A DNA stretch of 64,000 bases from Paraburkholderia phytofirmans PsJN (GCF_000020125.1 NC_010681.1:1922001-1986000), one strand, 5' to 3'; positions 9,551 to 19,350 are shown, counted from the first letter of the stretch. Program-made: numbers and translations. The notes: a model not told the origin generated them from the sequence alone.

Positions 9551-9847
9551 TTAATCCCGCTCTCTCCGGTTGCCGCTGTTGTTGTAGGCAACAGAGCGAC
9601 TCGATGCATGCAACGCTCCGAGAATAAAGCCGACGCTGGCGGCAATCGCAAGCGCCGCGAACGGCTTCTCCACGGTCGATTCGCGCACGACGTCCGTAAA
9701 ATCTGCACAGAGTTGCCGCGCTTTGCCGCTCAATTCGTTTGCGGTTCCGCTAATTTGCTCACCCGCGGTGGCCAGCAGATCCTTCCCAGCTGTCTGCACA
9801 TCGCTTGCAACTCGAGCCACCGTGTTGTCTCCGTTCGTCGTTTCCAT
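9551..9847 (-). CDS. DUF883 family protein (YqjD/ElaB-like)
   Basis: 98 residues from the ATG at 9845-9847, which has GGAGG 8 bases upstream; the TTG five codons earlier overlaps that site and is rejected. A helical, heptad-like body (VQTAGKDLLATAGEQ, ANELSGKARQL) precedes the C-terminal hydrophobic segment (ALAIAASVGFILGAL). That is the DUF883 pattern of YqjD/ElaB, tail-anchored proteins linked to ribosomes in stationary phase. First gene of the yqjDE-like operon. Confidence 0.88.
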   Translation of the reverse strand: METTNGDNTVARVASDVQTAGKDLLATAGEQISGTANELSGKARQLCADFTDVVRESTVEKPFAALAIAASVGFILGALHASSRSVAYNNSGNRRERD

Positions 9848-10120
9848 TTTCTGATCCTCCAATAGACCTGCAAGGTTGGCACTACGCGGGCCGGCGGGAG
9901 CGAATGCTCCGGTTCGTGACGTAATGGGTGTCGCAACGGCTGTACCTGAATGCCAACGGATGTTGTGGCCGGTCTATTGAGGTAGGAAGTACGAGTAAGC
10001 GGATCCGGCTTGGGAGAGCGGCAAGGTGGCAAAGGAGTTACTTTGCGAGGCAGCCATGGACGCGCCGCGATCCGCAAAAATCGTCGAAGCCGGTGTACGC
10101 ACGAAGCTGTAGAAAACAAA
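9848..10120. other. Spacer upstream of the yqjD-like operon
   Basis: Together with the terminator and up to the tRNA-Leu gene, about 340 bases without a protein gene. It should hold the yqjDE promoter. No clear -35/-10 pair or repeat was seen. Confidence 0.4.
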
Positions 10121-10152
10121 AAACCCCGTAAGACGTTGATCTTACGGGGTTT
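10121..10152 (-). terminator. Intrinsic terminator of tRNA-Leu
   Basis: A perfect 13-base stem (AAACCCCGTAAGA and its complement) with a 6-base loop, followed in the minus direction by a T-rich run. It stands 34 bases after the tRNA 3' end. Confidence 0.9.
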
Positions 10153-10186
10153 CTCGAACTTCTTCGGCTTACGCCGAAACGACTGA

Positions 10187-10273
10187 TGGTGCCCAGGAGA
10201 GGACTCGAACCTCCACGGTGTTGCCACCGCTAGGACCTGAACCTAGTGCGTCTACCAATTCCGCCACCTGGGC
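10187..10273 (-). tRNA. tRNA-Leu(CAG), copy 1
   Basis: 87 bases including the encoded CCA. Acceptor stem GCCCAGG/CCTGGGC pairs fully, the anticodon loop TTCAGGT gives CAG, and the long variable arm is typical of leucine tRNAs. Confidence 0.97.
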
Positions 10274-10476
10274 ACGTTTTCAAGCTAGACCGCTATTTTA
10301 GCGTGATGATTTAGCGTGTCAATCCCCACCTGCAAACTGACTCCGCTTCAATCAACCGCCCGGATATCGCGTGCAATGAAGGGATGCTTCATCACTCGAC
10401 AACCGTCCTGCCAACCACTCAATCCACCCAATAATCCGTGCTGATAAACAGAATCGGATCATTCGGCTTCACACAA

Positions 10477-10509
10477 AAAGTAAAGCCGCTCGTAAGCGGC
10501 TTTACTTTT
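10477..10509 (-). terminator. Intrinsic terminator of second tRNA-Leu
   Basis: A near-perfect stem of AAAGTAAAGCCGCT with its complement around a 4-base loop, followed on the minus strand by a T run. It lies 6 bases after the tRNA 3' end. Confidence 0.9.
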
Positions 10510-10514
10510 GAATC

Positions 10515-10601
10515 TGGTGCCCAAGAGAGGACTCGAACCTCCACAGTGTTGCCACCGCTAGGACCTGAACCTAGTGCGTCTACCAATTTCGCCACCTGGG
10601 C
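10515..10601 (-). tRNA. tRNA-Leu(CAG), copy 2
   Basis: 87 bases with encoded CCA, and the same anticodon as copy 1. I count three differences: one in the D-arm region (G to A), one in the variable arm and one in the acceptor 3' strand. The last two turn G-C pairs into G-U pairs, so folding is kept. Confidence 0.97.
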
Positions 10602-10736
10602 AGGTGATGAACAGCAAAGAACGCCATTATAGCGACAGATTGGAGCCTGTCAAGCGTTTCTCAAAACTCACTTAAACATCGCGGCGACGAGCCTGCGCGC
10701 GCCGCTGGACAACCGTCCGGCATCTATTGACAGGCC

Positions 10737-10765
10737 CGCTTGGGGCGCAATACGGGTGTTAGAAT
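10737..10765 (+). promoter_or_regulatory. Possible extended -10 promoter for rnr
   Basis: TGTTAGAAT at 10757-10765 reads as an extended -10 (TG-n-TAGAAT), with a weak -35 (CGCTTG) 17 bases upstream. It would give a leader of about 180 bases before rnr. The rest of 10602-10952 shows nothing else readable. Confidence 0.4.
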
Positions 10766-10952
10766 GCCTCGCAGTAGTTCGTTGGCACGGTGCACACGCC
10801 CGTCGGACTCAGCCTTGAACGAGCTGGACCCGAGCAGTTTTTTTCTGTGCATTTGCAGGTGCAATTCGAGCGCAGCCAAAGCGCAACCAGAGCGCACTGC
10901 AATCGCTTCCTAAGCCGAGCCACATCGCCGAGCCACATCGCGACCGACGTCC

Positions 10953-13454
10953 ATGCAACGAGAAAAAATCATCGATAAGCCCTTGAGCAAATTTCCGTAT
11001 CCGATTCCAAGCCGCGAGGAGATCCTCGGCGTCCTGCGCACGAGTGAAGCCCCGCTTGCCGCGAACGACATCGCCGAAGCCCTGTCGATCAAGCGCCAGG
11101 AGCGCGAAGGATTTTTCAAGCGCCTCGGCGCGATGGAGCGCGACGGCCAGATCCGGCTCGATCAGCGCAATCTCTATCAGCTGACTCATCCGTCGAACTT
11201 CGTCGCGGGCCGCGTGCAAGGTCATCGCGACGGCTACGGCTTTCTGATTCGCGACGATGGCCAGGACGATCTGTTCCTGCCCACCGCCGAAATGCAGAAG
11301 GTCATGCACAACGACCGCGTGCTCGCGCGCATCGTCGGCTATGACCGGCGCGGCCGTCCGGAAGGGCATATCGTCGAGGTCACGGACCGCGCCAACAAGC
11401 GCGTGATCGGCCGCCTGCTCAACGAGAACGGCGCGCTGATCGTGGCGCCCGAAGACAAGCGCATCGGCCACGACATTCTGATCCAGCAGAACACCAAGAA
11501 GGCCAAGGTCGGCCAGGTGGTGGTGGTCGAGCTGACCGATTTCCCGAGCCGTCATTCGCAGCCGCTCGGCCGCGTGGTGGAAGTGCTCGGCGATATCGAC
11601 GACCCCGGCATGGAAATCGAAATCGCGGTGCGCAAGTACGGCGTGCCGCACGAATTCAGCCAGGCCGCGCTCGACGAAGCCTCGCGCCTGCCCGACGAAG
11701 TGCGCCCGGTCGACGCGCGCCATCGCATCGATCTGCGCGACGTGCCGCTCGTCACGATCGACGGCGAAGACGCCCGCGACTTCGACGACGCCGTGTACTG
11801 CGAGCCGGTCCAGGTCGGCCGCGGCGAGGGCTTCCGTCTCATCGTCGCGATCGCGGACGTCTCGCACTACGTGCACCCGAAGAGCGGGCTCGACGCCGAC
11901 GCGATCGAACGCAGCACCTCGGTCTATTTCCCGCGCCGCGTGATCCCCATGCTGCCGGAGAAACTGTCGAACGGCTTGTGCTCGCTGAACCCGCACGTCG
12001 ACCGTTGCGTGCTGGTGTGCGACATGATCATCACCGCGCGCGGCGAAGTGAAGGCGTATCAGTTCTATCCCGGCGTGATGCACTCGGCCGCGCGTCTGAC
12101 CTACACGGAAGTCGCCGCGGTGCTGAAGAACACCAAGGGCCCGGAGGCCACGCGCCGCGCCGCCTTGCTGCCGCAACTGCAGAATCTGTACGGCGTCTAC
12201 AAGTCGCTGTTCGCCGCGCGCCAGAAACGCGGCGCGATCGACTTCGATACCACCGAGACGTATATCGTCTGCAATGCGCAGGGCAAGATCGAACAGATCA
12301 TTCCGCGCACCCGCAACGACGCGCACAAGCTGATCGAGGAATGCATGCTGGCCGCGAACGTCTGCGCGGCCGACTTCCTCAAGCGCAACAAGCATCCGGG
12401 GCTGTTCCGCGTGCACGCCGGACCGACCGCGGAAAAGCTCGAGAATCTGCGCACGTTCCTGCGCGGCATGGGCTTGACGCTGGCCGGCGGCGACAAACCG
12501 CACGCGAGCGACTACGCGGCATTGATGGCGCAGATCCGCGAACGGCCCGACGCACAGATGCTGCAAACCATGCTGCTGCGCTCCATGCAGCAGGCGGTCT
12601 ACAGCCCGGACAACATCGGCCACTTCGGTCTCGCGTACGAGGCGTATGCGCACTTCACGAGCCCGATCCGCCGTTATCCCGATCTGCTCACGCACCGCGC
12701 GATCTACGCGATTCTGCAGGGCCGCAAGTATCAGCCGGAGCCGCCGCAAGGCGTCGAGCTGAATACGGCGCTCTCGCCGCGCGCGCGCGCCATGCAGCAG
12801 GCCGACGACGAAAAACGCGGCCGCGTGCGGGGCAACAACGTGGCCATCTGGGAAGAGCTCGGTCTGCATTGCTCGGCCAACGAACGCCGCGCCGACGAAG
12901 CCTCGCGCGACGTCGAAGCCTGGCTCAAGTGCTACTTCATGCGCGACAAGCTCGGCGAAGAGTACGGCGGCATGGTGAACGGCGTGACGTCGTTCGGTAT
13001 TTTCGTGCAGCTCGATTCGCTCTTTATCGAAGGCCTCGTGCACGTCACCGAACTTGGCTCGGACTACTTCCAGTATGACGAGATCAAGAACGAGTTGCGC
13101 GGCGAGCGCACCGGGATTCGTTATCGCCTGTCGGATCGCGTGCGGGTGCAGGTGAGCCGCGTCGATCTGGATGCACGCAAGATCGACTTCCGGCTCGTGC
13201 GCGACACGCCGATCAAGCCCCCGCTGGTGCGTGGGCCGTCGGCCGACAAATCGTCCGGTGAAAACGGCGGCGCACGCGTGCGTGCGTTGCCGCCGGCGGA
13301 AGGTGGCGCGCCGGCGCCGGGCGCGCGCCGCAAGAAGGCTGCGCCCGCGCAAACCGCGGCGGTCAAGGAAGCACGCGCGGCGCGCGGCGCGGCGAAGAAG
13401 CACGGCGCCGCGACCAAATCGGCACCGAAGCCGCAGGCACGCAAGAAGCGCTGA
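10953..13454 (+). CDS. rnr: Ribonuclease R
   Basis: 833 residues, a 3'-5' processive exoribonuclease that degrades structured RNA. Order: an N-terminal winged-helix RNase-R domain (about 20-80), cold-shock-like domains (85-230), the RNB catalytic domain with the signature [12 protein letters not shown] at 270-281 (metal-binding Asp270, Asp276, Asp278, Asp279), and an S1 domain ([20 protein letters not shown], near 670-740). The last 90 residues are a Lys/Arg/Ala/Pro-rich tail, as usual in burkholderias. rlmB follows on the same strand, as in many proteobacteria. A same-length antisense frame is a composition artefact. Confidence 0.97.
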   Translation: MQREKIIDKPLSKFPYPIPSREEILGVLRTSEAPLAANDIAEALSIKRQEREGFFKRLGAMERDGQIRLDQRNLYQLTHPSNFVAGRVQGHRDGYGFLIRDDGQDDLFLPTAEMQKVMHNDRVLARIVGYDRRGRPEGHIVEVTDRANKRVIGRLLNENGALIVAPEDKRIGHDILIQQNTKKAKVGQVVVVELTDFPSRHSQPLGRVVEVLGDIDDPGMEIEIAVRKYGVPHEFSQAALDEASRLPDEVRPVDARHRIDLRDVPLVTIDGEDARDFDDAVYCEPVQVGRGEGFRLIVAIADVSHYVHPKSGLDADAIERSTSVYFPRRVIPMLPEKLSNGLCSLNPHVDRCVLVCDMIITARGEVKAYQFYPGVMHSAARLTYTEVAAVLKNTKGPEATRRAALLPQLQNLYGVYKSLFAARQKRGAIDFDTTETYIVCNAQGKIEQIIPRTRNDAHKLIEECMLAANVCAADFLKRNKHPGLFRVHAGPTAEKLENLRTFLRGMGLTLAGGDKPHASDYAALMAQIRERPDAQMLQTMLLRSMQQAVYSPDNIGHFGLAYEAYAHFTSPIRRYPDLLTHRAIYAILQGRKYQPEPPQGVELNTALSPRARAMQQADDEKRGRVRGNNVAIWEELGLHCSANERRADEASRDVEAWLKCYFMRDKLGEEYGGMVNGVTSFGIFVQLDSLFIEGLVHVTELGSDYFQYDEIKNELRGERTGIRYRLSDRVRVQVSRVDLDARKIDFRLVRDTPIKPPLVRGPSADKSSGENGGARVRALPPAEGGAPAPGARRKKAAPAQTAAVKEARAARGAAKKHGAATKSAPKPQARKKR

Positions 13455-13639
13455 AGCCGCCTGCTTGCTCAAACCGCGCGCATCGGGCACATAGCAACGT
13501 GCCGGTTGCGCGCGGTCTGCGTTTCATCGCCTTCGAGCATTCGAACATGGCAGCCGCAACGCATGCAGTAAGCACGCAGGTTCGTATTCATCACAGCAGC
13601 GCGCGTCGAACGCGCGCTCAATCAAAGGTTGTATCAGTC

Positions 13640-14383
13640 ATGGCACGTCTCAAGGTTTTATACGGTTTCCACGCAGTGACCGCACGTATGCGGCATGACG
13701 CGTCCACGGTCGAAGAGGTCTATTACGACGCGACGCGCAAAGACCGTCGCATGACCGAGTTCCTGCACGCGGCGAAAGAAGCCGGCGTGCGTCTGATCGC
13801 CGCCGACGAAACGCGTCTCTGGGGCCTCGCCCACACCGAGCGTCACCAGGGCGTGGTGGCACGCGCCGGCGACATGCCGCTCGCGCAGAACCTGGCGGAG
13901 CTGCTCGACGGCATCAACGGTTCGCCGCTGATTCTGGTGCTCGACGGCGTGACCGATCCGCACAACCTGGGCGCCTGCTTGCGCGTGGCGGATGCCGCCG
14001 GCGCGCACGCGGTGATCGCGCCGCGCGATCGCGCGGTGGGGTTGAACGCGACGGCCGCGAAAGTGGCGAGCGGCGCGGCCGACACCGTGCCGTACATCAC
14101 CGTGACGAACCTGGCGCGCGCGCTGCGCGAGTTGAAGGACGCGGGGGTGTGGGTCGTCGGCACGGCCGGCGAGGCCACCAAGAGCCTCTACGACACGGAA
14201 CTGGACGGTCCGGTGGCATTGGTGATGGGCGCCGAAGGCGAGGGCATGCGCCGCCTGACGCGCGACACCTGCGACGTGGTGATGCAGATCCCGATGGCGG
14301 GCACGGTGGAAAGCCTGAACGTCTCGGTGGCGAGCGGCGTGTGTCTGTTCGAAGCGGTGCGTCAGCGGTCGGTGAAGAAGTAA
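13640..14383 (+). CDS. rlmB: 23S rRNA (guanosine-2'-O-)-methyltransferase RlmB
   Basis: 247 residues from the ATG at 13640, the usual family length. The open frame extends 47 codons further up to 13499, but that part is not family-like. An N-terminal substrate-binding domain ([19 protein letters not shown]) precedes the SPOUT knot with the motifs [30 protein letters not shown] and [18 protein letters not shown]. It methylates G2251 of 23S rRNA. Downstream of rnr, upstream of rpiA. Confidence 0.95.
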   Translation: MARLKVLYGFHAVTARMRHDASTVEEVYYDATRKDRRMTEFLHAAKEAGVRLIAADETRLWGLAHTERHQGVVARAGDMPLAQNLAELLDGINGSPLILVLDGVTDPHNLGACLRVADAAGAHAVIAPRDRAVGLNATAAKVASGAADTVPYITVTNLARALRELKDAGVWVVGTAGEATKSLYDTELDGPVALVMGAEGEGMRRLTRDTCDVVMQIPMAGTVESLNVSVASGVCLFEAVRQRSVKK

Positions 14384-14464
14384 ACCCGAAGTAAGCCCGA
14401 CACGACCGGCGCTGGTCCACCACTCCGGTAAACTAGCGCTTTTTACTGCACGCCTGCCTTTCCC

Positions 14465-15160
14465 ATGACTCAAGACGAACTCAAGCAACTGGTCGGCCAG
14501 GCCGCCGCCGACTACGTGAACGCCACTGTGCCCGAAGGCGCGGTGATCGGCGTCGGCACCGGCTCCACCGCGAACTGTTTCATCGACGCGCTGGCTGGCA
14601 ACAAGGCGCGCTATCGCGGCGCGGTGTCGAGTTCGCTCGCCACCACCGCGCGCCTGCAAACGCACGGCATCAAGGTGTTCGACCTCAACGAAATCGATTC
14701 GCTGCCCGTGTACGTGGACGGCGCCGACGAGATCGACCGCAGCGGCGCGATGATCAAGGGCGGCGGCGGCGCGCTGACGCGCGAAAAGATCGTCGCGTCG
14801 GTGTCGGACGTGTTCGTGTGCATCGCCGACGCCAGCAAGCTGGTCGAGACGCTCGGCACTTTCCCGCTGCCGATCGAAGTGGTGCCGATGGCGCGTACCG
14901 CGATCGGCCGCCGCGTGACGGCGCTCGGCGGCGTGCCGGTGGTGCGCGTCACGAAAGAAGGCGTGCCGTTCATTACCGACAATGGCAACGAGATCATCGA
15001 CGTCAAGGGTCTGCGTATCAGCGACCCGCGCACGCTGGAAACGCACATCAACGCATGGCCGGGCGTGGTAACGGTGGGTCTGTTCGCCGCCCGTGGCGCG
15101 AACCTGTGCCTGCTCGGCACGGACACCGGCGTCGAGACGATCGAGTACAGCAAGGGCTGA
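14465..15160 (+). CDS. rpiA: Ribose-5-phosphate isomerase A
   Basis: 231 residues, the usual length. It interconverts ribose 5-phosphate and ribulose 5-phosphate in the non-oxidative pentose phosphate pathway. Signatures: [15 protein letters not shown] (phosphate loop), [20 protein letters not shown] with the catalytic Asp/Glu, and REKIVAS. The coding sequence starts 81 bases after rlmB. A TAAACT near 14430 could be a -10 element, but no strong -35 is visible. Confidence 0.97.
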   Translation: MTQDELKQLVGQAAADYVNATVPEGAVIGVGTGSTANCFIDALAGNKARYRGAVSSSLATTARLQTHGIKVFDLNEIDSLPVYVDGADEIDRSGAMIKGGGGALTREKIVASVSDVFVCIADASKLVETLGTFPLPIEVVPMARTAIGRRVTALGGVPVVRVTKEGVPFITDNGNEIIDVKGLRISDPRTLETHINAWPGVVTVGLFAARGANLCLLGTDTGVETIEYSKG

Positions 15161-15632
15161 ACAACGCTGCCCAAAGATCGCGCGGGCCTGGATAGACCGG
15201 CTCGCGCGGACATTGAATGCGTGACTCGCATCTGTGTCACTAGCGCGTGGCTTCGTTGATCACTTGGGTTATCCGCTAGTTTTATCACCCCGCTGAAAAT
15301 TCCATTCGCGCATCGGCCGGCACTTGTTCCGCAAGACGCTGCGCCAATGCCGGATCGGCACGCAACGTGCCGATCGCATCAGTTAATGCCGTGACATCCC
15401 CCGCGTTGCAACGAATGAGCGAGCGCCGAAGCGCCAAAGCGTCGGTCGTCAGACGCATTCAAAGGCAAAGACATGGGAAACGCCGCTTCGCAATCGGCGA
15501 ACGGCGAACGGCGATGCCTATTATTCGCGAGCTGTCGCGCGTCGAATGTGGGCACGCGCACGCACAGCAAACGTAGCGCCACATACACTCGTTGCTAGGC
15601 GTAAAAGGCGTCAATTAAAAAACGAGGGGATC
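15161..15632. other. Intergenic region with decayed sequence
   Basis: About 470 bases between rpiA and the glycosyltransferase gene. It contains the glycosyltransferase tail remnant listed separately and no intact gene. The ribosome site of the next gene (GAGGGG) is at its right end. Confidence 0.6.
15285..15440 (-). pseudogene. C-terminal remnant of a group 1 glycosyltransferase
   Basis: On the minus strand this stretch reads NAGDVTALTDAIGTLRADPA, then LAQRLAEQVPADARMEFSAG and a stop at 15285-15287. It strongly resembles the last helix region of GT4 glycosyltransferases (the pattern 'D..ALA.AI..LL.DPAL..RL'). No upstream catalytic part is present, so it is a decayed tail. An intact GT4 gene follows on the other strand. 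Confidence 0.6.
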
Positions 15633-16829
15633 ATGAAAGTGGCGATCGTGCACGACTGGCTGGTCGCGCCGGGCGGCGCGGAGAAGGCGCTCGAGCAGAT
15701 CATCGAATGCTTTCCCGATGCCGATCTATTCAGTCTCGTCGATTTCCTCGCAGACCATAAGCCGTTACGCGGCAAGCCCGTGACGACTTCATTCATTCAG
15801 CGACTGCCGTTCGCGCGACGCCACCATCGCGCTTATTTGCCATTGATGCCGCTTGCCGTCGAACGACTCGATCTGTCCGCCTACGATCTGATTATTACGA
15901 GCTCTCCTGCGCTCGCCAGGGGCGTGCCGGTCAGGCCGGATCAGAAGCTTATGAGCTTCGCGCATTCACCGATGCGCTTCGCGAGGGATCCGCAGCATCA
16001 GTCGTTGCACGAAGCGGATCAGACGCGTGAGACAAAGTCGTGGGCGGCGTGGGCGTTGTTCCACTATCTGCGCGGCTGGGATTCGCACTCGGCTGACGGC
16101 GTCGACCGGTTAATCGCGAACTCGCATTTCGCTGCGCGTCGCCTGATGAAAACTTACCGGCGTGATGCGGCCGTGATTGCGCCGCCCGTCGACGTGCACC
16201 AATTCGAACTGTGCACGCGCAAGGAAGATTTTTATCTGGCTGCTTCGCGGATGGTGCCGTACGAGCGCATCGATCTGATCGTCAAAACCTTCAACGCCAC
16301 ACCGCACCGCCGGCTGGTCGTAATCAGCGACGGGTCGGAAATGGCGACGATTCGCGCCAAGGCTGGTCCGAACGTGACGATCCTCGGCGCGCAGCCGTTC
16401 GAGGTGCTGAAGGACCATCTGCAACGCGCGCGAGCTTTCGTGTGCGCCGCCGAGGAGGACTTCGGCATGGCCGCGCTCGAAGCGCAGGCATGCGGCACGC
16501 CGGTCATCGCATTCGGCAAGGGCGGCGCGCTCGAAACCGTGGTGCCGATCGGCGAGGCGCATCCCACCGGCGTGTACTTTGAGCGCCAGTCGGTGGTGTC
16601 GATGCTCGACGCGCTCGATCGGTTCGAGCGTCAGCGCAACCAGATCACGCCGGCGGCCTGCCGCGCGAACGCTGAACGCTTTTCGCCGGCAGTATTCCGA
16701 CGCGCGTTCATGGCCGAGGTCACGCGGACGATCGCAGCGGCGAGCCGGCGCAGAAAAGCAGTTGGGGCCGCTGAAGTGGTCGAAGGTGACCGCGTCGCCG
16801 GTTTCCGCATGTTGGCGGGACGACGCTGA
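15633..16829 (+). CDS. Glycosyltransferase family 4 (group 1)
   Basis: 398 residues from the ATG at 15633 with GAGGGG 5 bases upstream. An N-terminal GT-B domain (VAIVHDWLVAPGGAEKALEQ, typical of GT4) leads into the donor-binding domain with the family E-x7-E region (CAAEEDFGMAALEAQACGTP) and GKGGALETV. It transfers a sugar from a nucleotide donor, most likely to a polyprenyl-linked exopolysaccharide or lipopolysaccharide intermediate. The nearby WcaJ-like priming transferase supports a polysaccharide role. Acceptor and sugar are unknown. Confidence 0.9.
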   Translation: MKVAIVHDWLVAPGGAEKALEQIIECFPDADLFSLVDFLADHKPLRGKPVTTSFIQRLPFARRHHRAYLPLMPLAVERLDLSAYDLIITSSPALARGVPVRPDQKLMSFAHSPMRFARDPQHQSLHEADQTRETKSWAAWALFHYLRGWDSHSADGVDRLIANSHFAARRLMKTYRRDAAVIAPPVDVHQFELCTRKEDFYLAASRMVPYERIDLIVKTFNATPHRRLVVISDGSEMATIRAKAGPNVTILGAQPFEVLKDHLQRARAFVCAAEEDFGMAALEAQACGTPVIAFGKGGALETVVPIGEAHPTGVYFERQSVVSMLDALDRFERQRNQITPAACRANAERFSPAVFRRAFMAEVTRTIAAASRRRKAVGAAEVVEGDRVAGFRMLAGRR

Positions 16830-16859
16830 GCTGTGAGTGGGCGTCCCATTATTCGCTCA

Positions 16860-16888
16860 TTGCGAACTTCGCAAATTGCGAATAAAAT
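16860..16888 (+). promoter_or_regulatory. higBA promoter with overlapping operator
   Basis: A -35 TTGCGA (16860-16865) and a -10 TAAAAT (16883-16888) are separated by 17 bases. The -35 lies inside a perfect palindrome, TTGCGAA-C-TTCGCAA (16860-16874). A third half-site TTGCGAA (16876-16882) abuts the -10, and a partial one (TTCGC) is at 16852. This is the arrangement expected for autorepression by the HigA-type antitoxin. Confidence 0.65.
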
Positions 16889-17026
16889 GCTTTCGTCGTA
16901 CCGCAGTAGGCAGCAAATAGCCGTTCGGACTATGCCGTCCGGCCGGCTATCGGTGTCGATCCGTCCCGTTTAGCCTCGCAGGTAGAGCGCGCACATTCAG
17001 CGCGCGAACACGTGCGAGGAAATCCG

Positions 17027-17326
17027 ATGCGGGTCATTTCAAAGAAAGCGTTGCTGGACTTCATAAAGAGACATCCGGGGGCGCGCAGTGCGCTATTGAC
17101 TTGGTATTCACTGGCGCAGGCATGCCTCGCGTATGGCTATAACGACCTGAAGCAGACGTTCGCCGGTGTGGACTACGTGCCGCCTCAATACACGGTTTTC
17201 GACGTGGGCGGCAACCGGTTCCGGATCGTTGCGGCGATTCACTACAACAGGCAGTCGATATTCGTTCGTCATGTAATGACGCATGCGGAATACGACCTTT
17301 GGACGAGGAAGAATCTAAACTCATGA
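17027..17326 (+). CDS. higB: HigB-type toxin (mRNA interferase)
   Basis: 99 residues from the ATG at 17027 (GAGGAAA upstream); a GTG at 17012 is less likely. The sequence has the HigB_toxin pattern: RVISKKALLDFIKRHPGAR, a middle TWYSLAQ, then RFRIVAAIHYNRQSIFVRHV and MTHAEYD near the end. Such proteins cleave mRNA at the ribosome. The toxin gene comes first and the antitoxin overlaps it by 4 bases, the order typical of higBA. Confidence 0.9.
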   Translation: MRVISKKALLDFIKRHPGARSALLTWYSLAQACLAYGYNDLKQTFAGVDYVPPQYTVFDVGGNRFRIVAAIHYNRQSIFVRHVMTHAEYDLWTRKNLNS

Positions 17327-17745
17327 ATGCCGATCGCCTTCCGGGAGCTTTTCCCGACATCGCTCAAACCTGGGCCGCGCTGCAAGCGCAGTTGCCGATC
17401 ACGCCCATTCGCAACGAGCAGGATTACCAGACCATGGTGCGGCTCGCCAACTCGCTCTCTGATCATCTGAACGGCAACGAAGAGGATCCGCTCTCGGATC
17501 TGTTCGCGATCGTGACCGACCTGATCGAAATCTGGGAAGCGCATAACGTGACGATTCCAAAAGCGGAACCCCGCGAGGTCTTGCGGCATCTGCTGGAAAC
17601 GCATGGACTCAAGCAGAAGGACCTGATAGGTATCGCATCGCCCACGGTGGTGAGCGATATTCTCGCGGGCCGCCGCGCCATCAGCAAGAAGGTGGCGAAA
17701 GCGCTGGCCGTGCGTTTTCATACCGACGTCAGCGCGTTTCTGTAA
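17323..17745 (+). CDS. higA: HigA-type antitoxin with C-terminal HTH
   Basis: 140 residues starting at the ATG that overlaps the higB stop (ATGA). The N-terminal part is acidic and probably neutralises the toxin. The C-terminal third has an XRE/Cro-like helix-turn-helix (LLETHGLKQKDLIGI, VVSDILAGRRAISKKVAKAL, about residues 93-130). It should bind HigB and repress the upstream palindromic operator. Confidence 0.9.
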   Translation: MNADRLPGAFPDIAQTWAALQAQLPITPIRNEQDYQTMVRLANSLSDHLNGNEEDPLSDLFAIVTDLIEIWEAHNVTIPKAEPREVLRHLLETHGLKQKDLIGIASPTVVSDILAGRRAISKKVAKALAVRFHTDVSAFL

Positions 17746-17952
17746 AAGCCGCGCAGCGCCGGCTCAGTTTCCGCGCCGTACGTGGTGCTGACCGGCAAGC
17801 TTTCCCGTTGCACACCTCGTCCTTTCGACACCGAACCGGCGGCATGTTTCAGGCCGTCGGCTTCGGTGCTTGCCGCATTGGTTTCGCTTTTTATTTTCCG
17901 CGAGAAATGAGCTTCCGGCCGCGCCGTTGCAGATCCGGACGGATTGGCGCGC

Positions 17953-19350
17953 TCAGAATGCGTTGCGGCCGACAAAGCCCTTGAAGATCGTGATGAACAC
18001 GATCTTCATGTCGAACCAGAACGACCAGTTATGAATATAGAAGAGATCGAACTTGACGCGCGCTTCCATCTTTTCCACCTTGGTGGTGGCGCCGCGATAG
18101 CCGTTGACCTGCGCCCAGCCGGTGATGCCAGGCTTGATCCGGTAGCGGTGCATATAGCCGTACACCTGATCCTTGTATAGATCGTCGTGTTCGACCGCAT
18201 GCGGGCGCGGACCGACCACGGACATCTGCCCGAGCAACACGTTGAGAAACTGCGGCAGTTCGTCGAGACTGGTGCGGCGCATGAAGCCGCCGAGCTTCGT
18301 GACGCGCGCGTCGTTGCGCGAGGCCTGGGTGAGCTGGCCCTGCGCTTCGTGATGCACGGTCATCGAACGGAACTTGTAGATCGCGAACGGCTGGCCGTCC
18401 ACGCCCTTGCGCGTCTGACGAAAGAACACCGGCCCCGGCGAGCCGAGCTTGATGCCGATCGCGAGCGCCACGAAGACCGGCGCGAGCGCGAGCAGCGCAG
18501 CCGCCGCGAACAGCCGGTCGAAGATCAGCTTGGGCCACATCTGCGGCGACGAGAAGGGCGTCGCGCTGAGATTCAGCGTCGGTAAACCGACGACATCGAC
18601 CAGCGCGTGATTGAAAAGCGAGAGGCTGCGTACATCGGGAATGAAGCGCAGATTCACGAAGTCATGGCGGAACATGCGCGTGAAGCGGTAGATCGTATGT
18701 TCTTCCGACAGCGGCAACGCAAGCCACACTTCGTTCACGTGATCTTCACGCACCTTGGCGGCGAAGGCGTTCAGATCGGTCAGGACGGGCAGGCGGTTCA
18801 GACGTGCGCCGTACGGCTCGGCTGCTTCGAAACTGGTGTGGCAGCTCGTATCGAGCACGCAGACCGGTTTGAAGCCGGCTTGCGGCGCGTGTTCGAGATG
18901 GGCGAGCAGTGTGCGCGCAAAACCCGGTGCGCCGACAATTGCGACAGTGCGGGAATTCATCCCGCGACGCCGCACCATGCGCAGCACCGCGTGCACGAGG
19001 CACTTTGTAACGATGATCAGCGCGCCGGAAATCACCGTCGAGTAACCGAACCACAAGCGCGACACCGCATCCATGCGATGCAGCGTGAAAGCCAATACAA
19101 GCGCGGTGAACACAACCACCAGCCACGCGGCCGCCACTCTCGCCAGCATGGCGGGCAGCGGTTTGCCGCGCCAGGTTTCATACACCCCGAAGCCGGGAAA
19201 CAGCAACAGCAGGAGGACGCAGTTAAAGGCAATCAGAAGGCGTTCGGTGTCCGACAGCGCAATCGGCGTCGAGAACCGCATCCAGTGAGCGAGCAGCCCT
19301 CCCGCAATCACGAAGAGTACGTCGAGGAATCGCGCAGTATTCCTGAACAT
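17953..19350 (-). CDS. Undecaprenyl-phosphate glucose phosphotransferase (WcaJ-like)
   Basis: 465 residues. Four or five N-terminal membrane helices (about 5-105), a Rossmann-like CoA-binding-type domain (SRTVAIVGAPGFARTLLAHL, about 130-240), another helix (near 280), and the C-terminal bacterial sugar transferase domain with the motifs GSPGPVFFRQTRKGVDGQPF, KFRSMT, RRTSLDELPQFLNVL, GQMSVVGPRPHAVEHDD and KPGITGWAQVNGYRG. It puts the first sugar phosphate, usually glucose-1-phosphate, on undecaprenyl phosphate to start exopolysaccharide assembly. Close to burkholderial cepacian-type priming enzymes by layout. A Crp/Fnr regulator lies just upstream on the same strand. Confidence 0.93.
   Translation of the reverse strand: MFRNTARFLDVLFVIAGGLLAHWMRFSTPIALSDTERLLIAFNCVLLLLLFPGFGVYETWRGKPLPAMLARVAAAWLVVVFTALVLAFTLHRMDAVSRLWFGYSTVISGALIIVTKCLVHAVLRMVRRRGMNSRTVAIVGAPGFARTLLAHLEHAPQAGFKPVCVLDTSCHTSFEAAEPYGARLNRLPVLTDLNAFAAKVREDHVNEVWLALPLSEEHTIYRFTRMFRHDFVNLRFIPDVRSLSLFNHALVDVVGLPTLNLSATPFSSPQMWPKLIFDRLFAAAALLALAPVFVALAIGIKLGSPGPVFFRQTRKGVDGQPFAIYKFRSMTVHHEAQGQLTQASRNDARVTKLGGFMRRTSLDELPQFLNVLLGQMSVVGPRPHAVEHDDLYKDQVYGYMHRYRIKPGITGWAQVNGYRGATTKVEKMEARVKFDLFYIHNWSFWFDMKIVFITIFKGFVGRNAF

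Noticed and set aside
10727..10765. TTGACA at 10727 as -35 of the rnr promoter
   Set aside because: The distance to TAGAAT is 27 bases, too long for a sigma-70 promoter; the extended -10 reading is preferred.
10809..13490. Very long minus-strand open frame opposite rnr
   Set aside because: It is a mirror of the codon bias of rnr: composition is Arg/Ala/His-rich with no family motif, and rnr is certain.
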